Below are positions 18,591-27,693 of a stretch of DNA of 64,000 bases, piece after piece (position 1 is the first letter of the stretch; every line of letters starts with the position of its first letter). Source of the stretch: a bacterium BMS3Abin02 (GTDB lineage Bacteria; Actinomycetota; Acidimicrobiia; Spongiisociales; UBA4744); NCBI GenBank assembly GCA_002897675.1, contig BDSU01000045.1, forward strand, positions 149,282 through 213,281, written 5' to 3'. The notes below the pieces were generated by a model. The model was not told where the DNA came from. It made no database searches and was given only the letters and a program-made list of their open reading frames with translations. Made by a program: the position numbers and the translations under genes.

Positions 18591-19484
18591 ATGGGTGCGA
18601 TCTTGCGGTGGGGTATCGACGTCGTTCTGTGGCTCCAGCAGGCGAGCCCATCGTTGGACGGACTCTTCAAGACACTGACGTTTCTCGGGAGCGAGGAGTT
18701 CTATCTGCTGTTGCTCCCATTGGTCTACTGGAGTGTGGACCGGGTCATCGGGATGCGATTGATCGTGCTCCTCCTGTTCTCCAATCTCGTCAACACCGCG
18801 GTGAAGCTGCTTGCAGCCCAACCGAGGCCTTTCGCCTACGACGCCCGGGTGAAGGCGATCACCAGTGAGGTCTCATTCGGTTTCCCCTCCGGGCATACAC
18901 AGAACACGGTCGCGGTGTGGGGGTACCTCGGGTCGAGAGTCCGGGCAGGGTGGTTCTGGCTTCTGGCAGGCCTGCTGATGGTGGGAGTGCCACTCTCCCG
19001 CATCTACCTCGGTGTGCATTTTCCCACCGATGTGCTCGGAGGCTATCTCATCGGGGCCATCGTGTTGTGGCTGTTCCTGCGCTTCTGGAAACCGGTCGAG
19101 CGCTGGTTCTGTGGACTCGCTCTCGTGTGGCAACTGGCGATCACCATGTTCGCTCCGGCGGCGCTGCTCGCGTTCCATGTTTCCGAATCGGTCACGACCG
19201 GCGTGGGCACGATGGTCGGCATGGGGGTCGGCTTCGTGTTGGAACGACACTGGGTCCGGTTCGAGACCGCCGGACCGATCATGCATCGCGTCCTGAGGTT
19301 CCTCATCGGGTTGGTCGTCCTCATCGGCCTCTGGGCTGGGCTTCGAACGCTCTTCGCCGGCATCGAACCGGCCATGGTGCTGCGCTTCATCCGGTACGGC
19401 CTCGTCGGACTGTGGGGGGCGTTCGGGGCTCCGTGGCTGTTCGTCCGGTTGAGGATCGCGTCTCAGAGCACGATGCCTGCCTGA
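18591..19484 (+). CDS. PAP2-family phosphatase, membrane
   Basis: A 297-residue multi-pass protein with the three PAP2 motifs: KLLAAQPRP (KX6RP), PSGHTQ and SRIYLGVHFPTDVLGG (SRX5HX3D). Such enzymes remove phosphate from lipid phosphates such as undecaprenyl pyrophosphate or phosphatidate. The C-terminal third adds several further helices not needed for catalysis. The 3' end overlaps the convergent C69 peptidase gene by 22 nt. Confidence 0.9.
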   Translation: MGAILRWGIDVVLWLQQASPSLDGLFKTLTFLGSEEFYLLLLPLVYWSVDRVIGMRLIVLLLFSNLVNTAVKLLAAQPRPFAYDARVKAITSEVSFGFPSGHTQNTVAVWGYLGSRVRAGWFWLLAGLLMVGVPLSRIYLGVHFPTDVLGGYLIGAIVLWLFLRFWKPVERWFCGLALVWQLAITMFAPAALLAFHVSESVTTGVGTMVGMGVGFVLERHWVRFETAGPIMHRVLRFLIGLVVLIGLWAGLRTLFAGIEPAMVLRFIRYGLVGLWGAFGAPWLFVRLRIASQSTMPA

Positions 19485-20644
19485 CGGTTTCTCACTCGCC
19501 AGTAGTGACGCACGTAGGGAGGACGTCGATCCGGCGTGTCCGGAATCCGGTCGGTCCAGGTGGCGAGCAGCTCGCGGGCATGGGTGAACGCATCCCCCGG
19601 GCTCGGGGGATCTTTGAGCCATCGGCGCTCGATGTCGTCTCGCTCGGAGCCGAACAGCGGGAGGAGCCGGCTCGGATCGCGCAGTGCTCTCCGATGGAGG
19701 CGCTCATGTGCCCACCAGAGGGTTCGGGGGTCGTAGGCGGCGGTGGGCTCGGGGCCGAGGTCGAGCGGCTCCAGAACGCCGACGGGCTTGAAGAGGCCGG
19801 TGCAGGGCGCAGAGGTGCCTGTCACCCAGTGACGAGATCCGGTGGGAGTGAGTTCGGCGACCCACGAGGCGACGGACTCGGATCCCGTCGCAATCCCCCC
19901 TCCATGCATGCACGGTGCGGCCATCGCACCGTTGAGGATGCCGTACCGGGGTTCGTCTCCGCCGTGGTCGCGAAGCAGGGCCATCAGATCCTCCGGTCCG
20001 GTTGCTGCGGCCGCCCTGGCCTGGGTGAGGGGTTGGCGAACCCTGCAGGCGGAGACTTTCGTCTTGAGCCAGTCGGAGTGCTGCTCGGCGAACCCGGGAA
20101 TCGTCAAGCCGTTCGAGATGCTCCTGGCGCCATCGGTGACGCGTTCGACCTCCCACAGCGTGCCGGCCGTCTCGAGCACGAAGGCCTCTCGGGGGTCGGC
20201 GACGATGAAGCTGTTGTGATAAGTGAAGCCCGGATGCTCGAATCCGCACTCTCCGCCCTGACCGTGGCGCTCGAGGAGATCGGTGATGGTGTCGACGGCG
20301 GTCTTCGCGGAGTCGGCCCGTTCGAGGGCGAGACGGATCATGTCCATGCCGGTGAGGCCGGTCTTCGCGTAGGGCTGGTCGGTGAAGACTGCCTCGTTGC
20401 CGATCGCCACACCGTGTTCGTTCGCTCCGATCTCCGCGCCCCACATCCAGAAGGGCCGGGAAAGCAGCACGGCGTTGGTTTCACGAACCTGCGGGATCTC
20501 GATGTGCGTGCACTGCACGGTCACGCCGGCCGCGTGGGTCCGCCGTGGCTGCCATCCGAGGAGTTGGGCCTCGTTGGGGTCCCGGTCCGAGTTCTTGGCA
20601 AAGAGCACCCGATCCGGTCGGACGATGACGATCGTGTCGCACAT
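19463..20644 (-). CDS. C69/secernin-like Ntn-hydrolase (dipeptidase-like)
   Basis: A 393-residue protein starting MCDTIVIV. In this family Cys2 becomes the N-terminal nucleophile after removal of Met. [31 protein letters not shown], and [20 protein letters not shown] fit the secernin/dipeptidase (U34/C69) pattern. It is soluble with no export signal. Peptide substrate unproven; several relatives have no known activity. It is divergent from ppgK across a 145-bp region that holds two palindromic repeats. Confidence 0.82.
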   Translation of the reverse strand: MCDTIVIVRPDRVLFAKNSDRDPNEAQLLGWQPRRTHAAGVTVQCTHIEIPQVRETNAVLLSRPFWMWGAEIGANEHGVAIGNEAVFTDQPYAKTGLTGMDMIRLALERADSAKTAVDTITDLLERHGQGGECGFEHPGFTYHNSFIVADPREAFVLETAGTLWEVERVTDGARSISNGLTIPGFAEQHSDWLKTKVSACRVRQPLTQARAAAATGPEDLMALLRDHGGDEPRYGILNGAMAAPCMHGGGIATGSESVASWVAELTPTGSRHWVTGTSAPCTGLFKPVGVLEPLDLGPEPTAAYDPRTLWWAHERLHRRALRDPSRLLPLFGSERDDIERRWLKDPPSPGDAFTHARELLATWTDRIPDTPDRRPPYVRHYWRVRNRQAGIVL

Positions 20645-20662
20645 GGGCCCGAGCCTATCCGT

Positions 20663-20770
20663 TTCCTGTCAATGCTGGCGTCGCCATTCGACGCTGCCAT
20701 TGACAGGAATATGGGGGTCGTTTCTCTCGTCAATGCCGGCGTCGCCATTCGAGGCTGCCATTGACAGGAA
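20663..20770. repeat. Two tandem copies of a 42-bp palindromic unit
   Basis: The unit runs from GTCAATG to CATTGACAGGAA and occurs at 20668-20709 and 20729-20770, 61 bp apart, with only two substitutions. Each copy folds: copy 1 has perfect 12-bp outer arms (TTCCTGTCAATG at 20663 and CATTGACAGGAA at 20698); copy 2 keeps 7 bp. It fills the promoter region between the divergent C69 and ppgK genes. It may be a REP-like element or a tandem operator. Confidence 0.85.
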
Positions 20771-20789
20771 ATCCGATACTCTTGTGGTC

Positions 20790-21518
20790 ATGGAGATCCT
20801 GGGTATCGATATCGGCGGGTCGGGCATCAAGGGTGCCCCGGTCGATGTCGAGCGGGGAGTGCTGACTCGCGAGCGGCACAAGATCCTGACGCCCCAGCCG
20901 GCCACACCCGAGGCGGTCGCAGGGGTCGTCGCGGAACTCGTGACCCATTTCGAGTGGCGAGGCGCGATCGGCTGCACCTTTCCTGCCGTTGTGCGTCGCG
21001 GCGTCATCTACACGGCAGCGAATGTCGACCAGTCGTGGGTCGGAGTGGATGGCGAGTCGCTGTTCGAACGGGCGACGGGGCTGTCGGTGAAGCTTCTCAA
21101 CGATGCGGACGCCGCCGGAGTTGCCGAGATGCAGTTCGGTGCGGGGAAGGGACGCGGCGGCGTCGTCGTGCTGCTGACGTTCGGGACCGGCATCGGGAGT
21201 GCCATGTTCGCCGACGGACGGCTGATGCCGAACACGGAGCTCGGACACCTGGAGTTTCGGGGGGGCGAAGCCGAACACTACGCCGCAGCCAGGGTCCGCA
21301 AAGAGGAGAAGCTGAGCTGGCATGAGTGGGGCAGGAGAGTCGATCGATTCCTCGATTATCTCGACTTGCTGTTCTCCCCGGACCTCTTCATCGTAGGTGG
21401 AGGGGTGAGTCGCAGGTTCGAGCGTTTCTCCGAAGCGCTCTCAGTGAGAACCGAGGTCGTTCCGGCCGTTCTCCAGAATGAGGCCGGGATCATCGGGGCT
21501 GCGTTGGCTGCTTCCTGA
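20790..21518 (+). CDS. ppgK: Polyphosphate glucokinase
   Basis: A 242-residue ROK-fold sugar kinase that phosphorylates glucose to glucose-6-phosphate using polyphosphate (and often ATP). It shows DIGGSGIKG (phosphate 1), [11 protein letters not shown] (phosphate 2), [11 protein letters not shown], and [17 protein letters not shown] with [14 protein letters not shown] at the C-terminal side. The wording matches actinobacterial PPGKs closely and its length is usual. ATG at 20790 is used; GTG at 20784 is possible. The palindromic repeats end only 20 bp upstream of the start. Confidence 0.92.
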   Translation: MEILGIDIGGSGIKGAPVDVERGVLTRERHKILTPQPATPEAVAGVVAELVTHFEWRGAIGCTFPAVVRRGVIYTAANVDQSWVGVDGESLFERATGLSVKLLNDADAAGVAEMQFGAGKGRGGVVVLLTFGTGIGSAMFADGRLMPNTELGHLEFRGGEAEHYAAARVRKEEKLSWHEWGRRVDRFLDYLDLLFSPDLFIVGGGVSRRFERFSEALSVRTEVVPAVLQNEAGIIGAALAAS

Positions 21519-21645
21519 TTCTCGATCACCGGCCTTGGCGCCGCTGCCATCGACCAAACACCGGCCGTGAGGTTTTTCTCCGTATTGGCGACGCGACAGA
21601 GCCCGCGTGTGGGATGATGCGTTGAGTCTCGGAGGAGGGATTTCC

Positions 21646-22197
21646 ATGACCAGCGATGGCGCCGAAGGAACTGTGAGCGGAACGATGATGAATCGTGTGG
21701 TTCGTGCCGTGAAGCTCGATCCGACCCTGTATCGGGAGGTGTCCGGAGACGGATCCAAGACTACCGAGGCTATGATCGTTGTTGCGCTCGCCGCTCTCAT
21801 CGGGGGCCTCGGCCCGATCCTCGGTCCCGGCCACTTCAGATTCGGTGGCTGGATCCTGGCCGCGATTCTGGCTCCGACCCTCTTCCTCGCAATCGGAACC
21901 GGTGTGTTGTGGCTCATCGGAAAGCTGTTCAGCGGCAAGGCGGAGTTCATGCAGATGTTCCGCCCGCTCGGCTACGCGTATGCGCCATACGCTCTCGGGA
22001 TCATCCCGTTCATCGGCGGCATCATCGGAGGGATCTGGGCACTTGTCTGCGCGGTCATCGCCGTGCGCGAGTCGGAGGAGGTCTCGACGGGAGCGGCCGT
22101 CGCCATCGTGCTGATCCCGGCGGCGATTCTTTTCATTCTGATGCTGATCGTTGGTGCCGTCATCGGTCTGACAATGCTTGGACTGGCGAGGAGCTGA
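21646..22197 (+). CDS. Yip1-domain membrane protein
   Basis: A 183-residue protein with about five hydrophobic helices after a short soluble N-terminus (MTSDGAEGTVSG). The core MFRPLGYAYAPYALGIIPFIGG is typical of bacterial Yip1/DUF1282-type proteins, whose role is not established. ATG at 21646 is chosen because GGAGGAGGG at 21631-21639 lies at proper spacing; the frame extends 13 codons further upstream. Confidence 0.75.
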   Translation: MTSDGAEGTVSGTMMNRVVRAVKLDPTLYREVSGDGSKTTEAMIVVALAALIGGLGPILGPGHFRFGGWILAAILAPTLFLAIGTGVLWLIGKLFSGKAEFMQMFRPLGYAYAPYALGIIPFIGGIIGGIWALVCAVIAVRESEEVSTGAAVAIVLIPAAILFILMLIVGAVIGLTMLGLARS

Positions 22198-22213
22198 GGG
22201 TTCACGCCAGAAC

Positions 22214-22251
22214 CGGACGGTCCGGCGGCACAGGCTGCTCCGGGCCGTCCG
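22214..22251. terminator. Bidirectional hairpin between convergent genes
   Basis: A 12-bp stem, CGGACGGTCCGG at 22214-22225 against CCGGGCCGTCCG at 22240-22251, with one G-U pair and a 14-nt loop. It lies in the 108-bp gap where the Yip1-like gene and hflX converge. No T-tract follows, as is usual in high-GC actinobacteria. Confidence 0.6.
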
Positions 22252-22305
22252 AACATGAGATCGCGACCTGCTCCGGCAGGCTGGACCATGAGCCTGACCG
22301 AGAGA

Positions 22306-23592
22306 TCAGGCGATCGCTGCCTCGAATCTCTCGACGCGATCTGGAGCGAGCCGCACGGTGACCGTGACCGCGGTCTCCCCGTGCCGTTCATCCATCACCT
22401 CTCCCTCCCGGTGTAGGGCGGCGAGAACCTCCCCACGCGTGTATGGGATCGTCAAGGTCGCGACGACCGTCGCGGGGGCGAGCATGTCGGCGATCCGTCC
22501 CAGCATCTCGTCGATCCCTTCTCCGGTGGCCGCCGAGAACGCGAGAGCCTCCGGGTGCAGAGCGAGCAGGCGGTGCAGGCGGATGGGATCCGCAGAATCC
22601 TGCTTGTTGAGAGCCAGCAACTCCGGGATCGCTGCGGCGCCCAGATCGGCGAGCACGTCCCTCACCGTGGCGATGTGGGATTCGGCGTCCTGATCCGAGG
22701 CGTCGACCACGTGGATCATCAGTGTGGCGTCGGCGACCTCGTCGAGCGTGGATCGGAATGCTTCGATGAGTCCGTGGGGGATGCGGCGCACGAACCCGAC
22801 GGTGTCGGAGAAGACGACCTGCCGGCCGTCCGGAATCTGGAATCTCCTGACGGTGGCGTCGAGTGTCGAGAACAGACGATCTTCGACGAGCACATCGGTT
22901 CCGGTGAGGCGGTTCAGCAGCGTCGACTTTCCTGCGTTCGTATAGCCGACGAGAGCGACCAAGGGAACGTTGTTTCTCCTGCGGGCCTTGCGTTGTGTCA
23001 TCCGAGTGCCGTGGAGTTTTGCGAGGTCGTGTTCGAGGCGAGTGATCCGTTGCTCGATTCGACGTCGGTCGGTCTCCAGTTTCGTCTCGCCCGGTCCGCG
23101 TGTCCCAATGCCTCCTGCCTGCCTGCTCAAAGCCGTGCCGCGTCCGCGCAGGCGCGGAAGGTGGTAGCGAAGCAGTGCCAGTTCGACCTGAAGCATGCCG
23201 GCCCTGCTCGTGGCATGTTGGGCGAAGATGTCGAGGATCAGGCCGGATCGGTCGACGACGTCACAGCCGAAGATTGCCTGGAGGTTCCGCTGTTGTGTCG
23301 GTGTGAGGTCGTCGTCGAAGATGACGACGTCGACGTCGAGACGTCGCGCCTGCTCTGCCAGCCGGGATGCCTGGCCTGAGCCGATGAACGTTGCAGGATC
23401 CGGCTTCCTGTGTCGCGGGGACGTCTGCCCAACAGGGTCGGACCCTGCAGTATCCGTCAGGCGGGCCAACTCATCGAGCGACGCGGCGGTGTCGAACAGT
23501 GAACCGACGAGGAAGGCACGCTGTCGGGCGATCTCGAGGTCGGTGACGGTGGCCGTCAATCTGCGTCCGGCACGACCTTCCGACGGTGTCAC
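22306..23592 (-). CDS. hflX: Ribosome-associated GTPase HflX
   Basis: A 428-residue GTPase. An N-terminal HflX domain, with FIGSGQASRLAEQARRLD and the linker GGIGTRGPGE at about 160-169, precedes a coiled stretch and the G domain: G1 GYTNAGKST at 216-224, G3 DTVGF, G4 NKQD. HflX binds the 50S subunit and splits or rescues stalled ribosomes. GTG at 23592 is chosen because the longer frame is Arg-rich non-coding sequence; it overlaps the stop of a small upstream gene by 4 nt (GTGA), indicating coupled translation. Confidence 0.93.
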   Translation of the reverse strand: MTPSEGRAGRRLTATVTDLEIARQRAFLVGSLFDTAASLDELARLTDTAGSDPVGQTSPRHRKPDPATFIGSGQASRLAEQARRLDVDVVIFDDDLTPTQQRNLQAIFGCDVVDRSGLILDIFAQHATSRAGMLQVELALLRYHLPRLRGRGTALSRQAGGIGTRGPGETKLETDRRRIEQRITRLEHDLAKLHGTRMTQRKARRRNNVPLVALVGYTNAGKSTLLNRLTGTDVLVEDRLFSTLDATVRRFQIPDGRQVVFSDTVGFVRRIPHGLIEAFRSTLDEVADATLMIHVVDASDQDAESHIATVRDVLADLGAAAIPELLALNKQDSADPIRLHRLLALHPEALAFSAATGEGIDEMLGRIADMLAPATVVATLTIPYTRGEVLAALHREGEVMDERHGETAVTVTVRLAPDRVERFEAAIA

Positions 23593-23900
23593 AGGTAGCG
23601 GCCTCCAGGAGACTGATCTTCGCGTCGTTCCTCGGCGATGATCTGTGCCTCCCGCACAGCGATCACGACCTGGCCGGTGATCGGCCAAATGAACCGCCAT
23701 GCCTCCGTGGGGACCGCCCAGAACCGGTCGCCCGTCTCGACATCGACGAGTGCGAGGGCCTCGGTCGACTTCTCTGCGACGGTCGCAGCCGGCACAAGCA
23801 GCCCGGAGCGGGTAGTGGACTCTTGGACGAGATGGCCGACACGCCATCCGGGAAGTACCCGGAAGCCGTCGGCGTCGCCAGAGATCGGACCGTTGTTCAC
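23589..23900 (-). CDS. Small protein coupled to hflX, unknown function
   Basis: A 103-residue frame with coding-like composition at its C-terminal end (KSTEALALVDVETGDRFWAV, then VVIAVREAQIIAEERRE). It ends exactly where hflX begins (GTGA overlap), a strong sign of a real cistron. The start is uncertain; GTG at 23900 gives VNNGPISGDADG. The same frame extends far upstream, but there it runs antisense to the M16 peptidase gene and has no merit. No family recognised. Confidence 0.6.
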   Translation of the reverse strand: MNNGPISGDADGFRVLPGWRVGHLVQESTTRSGLLVPAATVAEKSTEALALVDVETGDRFWAVPTEAWRFIWPITGQVVIAVREAQIIAEERREDQSPGGRYL

Positions 23901-23981
23901 GGTTCCATGGTGGCACACGTCGGGACCCGACTCCAGTCCGAGATGTTCGCCGGCCGGCACTCTGCTGTAGCCTGCCCCGGG

Positions 23982-25289
23982 ATGACGTCGTCCCTTCGCC
24001 TCAGCTTTCCTCTGGAACGATTGAAGCTCGACAACGGACTCAGGATCGTCTTGATTCCAGATCGGTCGAGTTCCGTCGTTGCCGTCTCCGTGCTCTATGA
24101 CGTCGGGTTTCGCTCGGAGCCCGAGGGGCGGAGCGGTTTTGCCCATCTCTTCGAGCACATGATGTTCCAGGGATCCGAGCAGGTGCCAAAGGGAGAGTTC
24201 GACCGGCTGCTCATGGGAAACGGGGGTGTGGTCAACGGTACGACGGCGCCCGACTTTACCGCCTACTTCGAGATCCTTCCGGCCGCGGCCTTGGAGATGG
24301 CGCTCTTTCTGGAAGCCGATCGGATGCGTTCGTTGCAGGTCGATCAGGAGAACCTCGACAATCAGACGGCGGTCGTGCAAGAAGAGATTCGACTCAACGT
24401 TCTGAACCGTGCCTATGGGAGGTTTCCCTGGATTCTGCTTCCTGCCCTGATGTTCGACACGTATCCGAACGCCCATGACGGTTACGGGAGTTTCGAGGAT
24501 CTGGAGGCGGCGCGCCTCGAGGACGTACGTGACTTCTTCGCTCGTTTCTACACACCTGCCAATGCCGTCTTGACGGTCTGTGGCGACCTGCAACCGGATG
24601 CTGCAGTTCGGCTGATCGAGCGTCACTTCGCCGGTATCGAGGGACGGCGACGCCCTCGCCTGCGGTCGTTCACGGAGCCGATCCGGGACGAGGTCCGGCG
24701 GTCTCGATATCGGGATGTGTTCGCTCCTGCTCCCGCTCTGGCGCTCGGATACCGGGTCCCCGATCCCATCGCTCACCTCGATCAGATCCTTGCGCTCGAC
24801 GTCCTGGCACGAGTGCTGGCCGGCGGAGCGGCTTCCCGCCTCGAGCAGCGCCTCGTTCACAAGGAGGGGCTGGTCACCTCTGTCGATGCTTGGATCGGGG
24901 AAGGCCAGGGGTGGGCGGGCCCGTTCGAGATGCGTGATCCGACCCGGTTCCAGGTCAGCGCCTTCTATCCGCGAGCCTCCGACAGAAGCCGGATCATCGA
25001 AGCAATCGATGAGGAGATCGAAGCCGTCACCGGGGGCCTCGAACCTGGCGAGGTGGATCGGGTGGTCAGTCGTGTGACCGCCGAGTATGCGCGCAAGATG
25101 AACCACATGCTCAACCGATCCCTTGGCGCGGCTCAGTTCGAACTCCTCTACGACGAGCCTGGTCTGCTGGATGCGATTCCGGCGCTGTACGCGAACGTGA
25201 CCGCACGAGCAGTCTCGGAGGCTGCCCGAGTGTGGCTCCGTGCCGATCGCCGTGCGGAACTGGACATCGTTCCGGGAGGTGGGCAGTGA
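23982..25289 (+). CDS. M16 family zinc peptidase, catalytic subunit
   Basis: A 435-residue inverzincin. HLFEH in FAHLFEHMMFQGSEQVPKG at about residues 58-62 is the inverted zinc motif HXXEH, and the downstream Glu in the AVVQEEIRLN helix completes the site. Two M16 half-domains are present. These act as peptidases of the pitrilysin/processing-peptidase type, here in a two-gene arrangement with the next cistron. ATG at 23982 gives MTSSLRLSFPLERL; no signal peptide. Confidence 0.92.
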   Translation: MTSSLRLSFPLERLKLDNGLRIVLIPDRSSSVVAVSVLYDVGFRSEPEGRSGFAHLFEHMMFQGSEQVPKGEFDRLLMGNGGVVNGTTAPDFTAYFEILPAAALEMALFLEADRMRSLQVDQENLDNQTAVVQEEIRLNVLNRAYGRFPWILLPALMFDTYPNAHDGYGSFEDLEAARLEDVRDFFARFYTPANAVLTVCGDLQPDAAVRLIERHFAGIEGRRRPRLRSFTEPIRDEVRRSRYRDVFAPAPALALGYRVPDPIAHLDQILALDVLARVLAGGAASRLEQRLVHKEGLVTSVDAWIGEGQGWAGPFEMRDPTRFQVSAFYPRASDRSRIIEAIDEEIEAVTGGLEPGEVDRVVSRVTAEYARKMNHMLNRSLGAAQFELLYDEPGLLDAIPALYANVTARAVSEAARVWLRADRRAELDIVPGGGQ

Positions 25290-26599
25290 TTCCCGAGGTC
25301 GGACGCTTGAAGCGAATACGACTCCCACGCGTGTTCGATGAGGTGCTCCCGAATGGTTTGCGGACGGTGATCGTGCGGCGGCCCGGCGCCCCCTTGGTCG
25401 AAATGCGGCTGCGGATCCCGATGCCGGCGACGACGGCCGGGGAGGAGGCCCGGCGTGATCTCCTGACGCGAACATTGAAGAGTGGAACGAGCCGGCGTTC
25501 CGAGGTCGACATCGCAGCAAGACTCCAGGAGATCGGCGGGTCGCTCGGCGTCGGCACGGACGAAGATGGCCTCTACCTGGAGGGATCTGCGCTCTCCAGG
25601 CGAATGGGTGATCTCCTCGATCTGGTTGTCGAGATCCTCACCGACGCGACATTCCCCGATTCGTCCGTGTGGACCGAGCGGGCACGGCTGGCACAGGAGG
25701 TCGTTCTCGCTCGCGCGCAACCAGAAGTCGTCGCAGGCGAGGAGCTTCGCAAGCGCTTCTTCGGGAGGCACCCGTACGGACTCGGGCTGCCTTCGCCGTC
25801 AGGGCTGCGACGGGTCACCTCCGGCAGGCTGCAGACGCTCTACGACGACCTCGTTCGGCCCGGCGGTGCCGTCATGGTGCTCGTGGGAGATCTTCGACCT
25901 GCTGCGGAGGCCGAGCGCGTCGCCGACGCGATGCGGCGGTGGAGACGAAAGCGGCGTCCCCTTCCTGTGCCGAAACCGTCGGCGCCTCGTCCTCGGCCCA
26001 TGCTAGTTGTACATCGACCCGGCTCCCGGCAGACGAACATCCGTCTTGGCGGCCTGGCGCCGGGATCCGGAGCGAAGGTGTTCCCTGCGTTCGAACTGGC
26101 GAACCTGATCTTCGGCGGGTACTTCTCATCACGGTTGGTTGTCAACCTCCGTGAGGACAAAGGGTTTACCTACAACCCCGCCTCTCGAATTCACCACGCG
26201 GTTGCCGCGTCGACCATCACGATCTCGGCCGATGTGCGTTCCGAGGTGACGGGGGCGGCACTCGTGGAGACCATGTACGAGCTGGGTCGCATCGTGTCGA
26301 CACCCCCCGAAGCGACGGAACTGGAGGAGGCTCGTCGCTACCGGATCGGCACGCTCGCCATCGGGACGCACACCCAGGCCGGGTTTGCAGACACGCTCGG
26401 CGCGCTGCTTTCCAGGGGCCTCGACGTCACGTATCTTCGTAGCCATCAGGACCGCCTCGAGGAGGTTTCCGTCGATGACGTTCTGACGGCTGCCAGGGAG
26501 TTCCTGGCGCCGTCATGTCTGATCGCGGTGCTGGTCGGCGATGCCGACGTGATCGTTCCCCAGATCGCACCGTTCGGGAGATTCCAGGTTCGCGCCTGA
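25286..26599 (+). CDS. M16 family peptidase-like subunit, non-catalytic
   Basis: A 437-residue paralogue of the upstream gene that lacks HXXEH (the equivalent region reads TTAGEEARRDLLTRTLKSG) but keeps the glycine and arginine-rich C-terminal features (GGYFSSRLVVNLREDKGFTY). Such partners form the substrate-binding half of heterodimeric M16 peptidases. GTG at 25286 overlaps the previous stop by 4 nt. The frame extends slightly upstream within the first gene but without support. Confidence 0.9.
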   Translation: MIPEVGRLKRIRLPRVFDEVLPNGLRTVIVRRPGAPLVEMRLRIPMPATTAGEEARRDLLTRTLKSGTSRRSEVDIAARLQEIGGSLGVGTDEDGLYLEGSALSRRMGDLLDLVVEILTDATFPDSSVWTERARLAQEVVLARAQPEVVAGEELRKRFFGRHPYGLGLPSPSGLRRVTSGRLQTLYDDLVRPGGAVMVLVGDLRPAAEAERVADAMRRWRRKRRPLPVPKPSAPRPRPMLVVHRPGSRQTNIRLGGLAPGSGAKVFPAFELANLIFGGYFSSRLVVNLREDKGFTYNPASRIHHAVAASTITISADVRSEVTGAALVETMYELGRIVSTPPEATELEEARRYRIGTLAIGTHTQAGFADTLGALLSRGLDVTYLRSHQDRLEEVSVDDVLTAAREFLAPSCLIAVLVGDADVIVPQIAPFGRFQVRA

Positions 26600-26623
26600 G
26601 GTCTCCACGGTGCTACGTTCGCG

Positions 26624-27205
26624 GTGATGAAGATCATTCCGCGTTACGAGTTTCGTGCCTGGGGCGACGACCTCGACTTGGCACAGGCGCGACTTCTCGA
26701 GCTGGGGACCGGGCTGGAGCGCAGACAGACCGGCGAGGTCTACATCGTTTCACGCGCCGAGGAGACCAATGTGAAGATCAGGGCGGGGATTCTCGACATC
26801 AAACGGCTCCTGGACCGACGGAACCGCCTGGAGCGGTGGAAGCCCGTGTTCAAAGTCGCGTTCCCTGTCGAGAGCCAGGTGCTGTCGACGTCCGTGTTCC
26901 CATTGCTCGACGTCGAGGCACCGCCGCCGGCGGCCGGTCTGCTGAGTGAGGAGGAGTTCGTGGCCGTGGCAGATCGTCTCGAAGGGATGATGGCCGTTCC
27001 GGTGCAGAAGGCACGCTCCCTGGTATCGATCGGGGATTGTCGGGGAGAGGCCGGTATCGTGACGGTCGATGGCGGCAGGTACCCGACGGTTGCGGTGGAA
27101 TCTGCGGATCCTTCGGCGGTGGAAGAGACCATTGCCTTACTGGGCATAGGCGGTCACCCAAACGAAAGTTATCCGGCTCTCCTTCGGAGGTTGCGATGGG
27201 CGTAG
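26624..27205 (+). CDS. CYTH-like protein paired with a CYTH-domain protein
   Basis: A 193-residue soluble protein. The N-terminus KIIPRYEFRAWGDDL and the middle NVKIRAGILDIKRLLD, then LERWKPVFKVAFP, recall a divergent CYTH/triphosphate-tunnel fold with alternating charged strands, but the ExExK motif is not clear. It overlaps the genuine CYTH gene by 10 nt. GTG 26624 and ATG 26627 are adjacent possible starts. Function unknown; the pairing suggests a shared substrate. Confidence 0.6.
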   Translation: MMKIIPRYEFRAWGDDLDLAQARLLELGTGLERRQTGEVYIVSRAEETNVKIRAGILDIKRLLDRRNRLERWKPVFKVAFPVESQVLSTSVFPLLDVEAPPPAAGLLSEEEFVAVADRLEGMMAVPVQKARSLVSIGDCRGEAGIVTVDGGRYPTVAVESADPSAVEETIALLGIGGHPNESYPALLRRLRWA

Positions 27206-27681
27206 AGATCGAACGCAAGTTCTTGGTCACGGCCGACGACTGGCGTGATCTCGCCGACGGTGTCGACTATCGGCAGGGATACTTGTCGACGGTCAAGGAG
27301 CGGACCGTGCGGGTGCGCACGATCGGCGAACGCGGCTACTTGACGATCAAGGGCATTTCGGTAGGAGCGGTGCGTGCCGAGTTCGAATACGAGATCCCCC
27401 GTGAGGATGCAGACCAGATGCTCGACAGCCTCTGCGAGCGTCCCCTGATCTTCAAGACTCGGTACACCATCCCCTTCCACGGGCATGCGTGGGAGGTCGA
27501 CGATTTCCATTTGGAGAACGAGGGCCTCGTCGTTGCAGAGGTCGAACTATCGGATCCTGATGAGCAGTTCGACATCCCCCCGTGGATCGGGGAGGAAGTT
27601 ACCGGCGACCCGCGCTTCTTCAACGCGAACCTGATTGCGCATCCGTACTCGGTTTGGGGCGACGAAGGGTCCGCCGGGTAG
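27196..27681 (+). CDS. CYTH-domain triphosphate tunnel metalloenzyme
   Basis: A 161-residue protein beginning MGVEIERKFLV, the ExExK signature (EIERK). TVRVRTIGERGYLTIKG and later VAEVELSDPDEQFDIPPWIG complete the family pattern. CYTH enzymes hydrolyse inorganic triphosphate or organic triphosphates with Mg2+/Mn2+. It has a good ribosome site GGAGG at 27186-27190 and overlaps the preceding CYTH-like gene, so they are co-translated. Confidence 0.88.
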   Translation: MGVEIERKFLVTADDWRDLADGVDYRQGYLSTVKERTVRVRTIGERGYLTIKGISVGAVRAEFEYEIPREDADQMLDSLCERPLIFKTRYTIPFHGHAWEVDDFHLENEGLVVAEVELSDPDEQFDIPPWIGEEVTGDPRFFNANLIAHPYSVWGDEGSAG

Positions 27682-27693
27682 TCTGACGGCCCG

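Noticed and set aside
23901-25520. Long minus-strand frame (over 500 codons) opposite the M16 peptidase genes
   Set aside because: It is a shadow of the strongly supported plus-strand M16 pair. Only its last 103 codons, outside the M16 gene, look coding.
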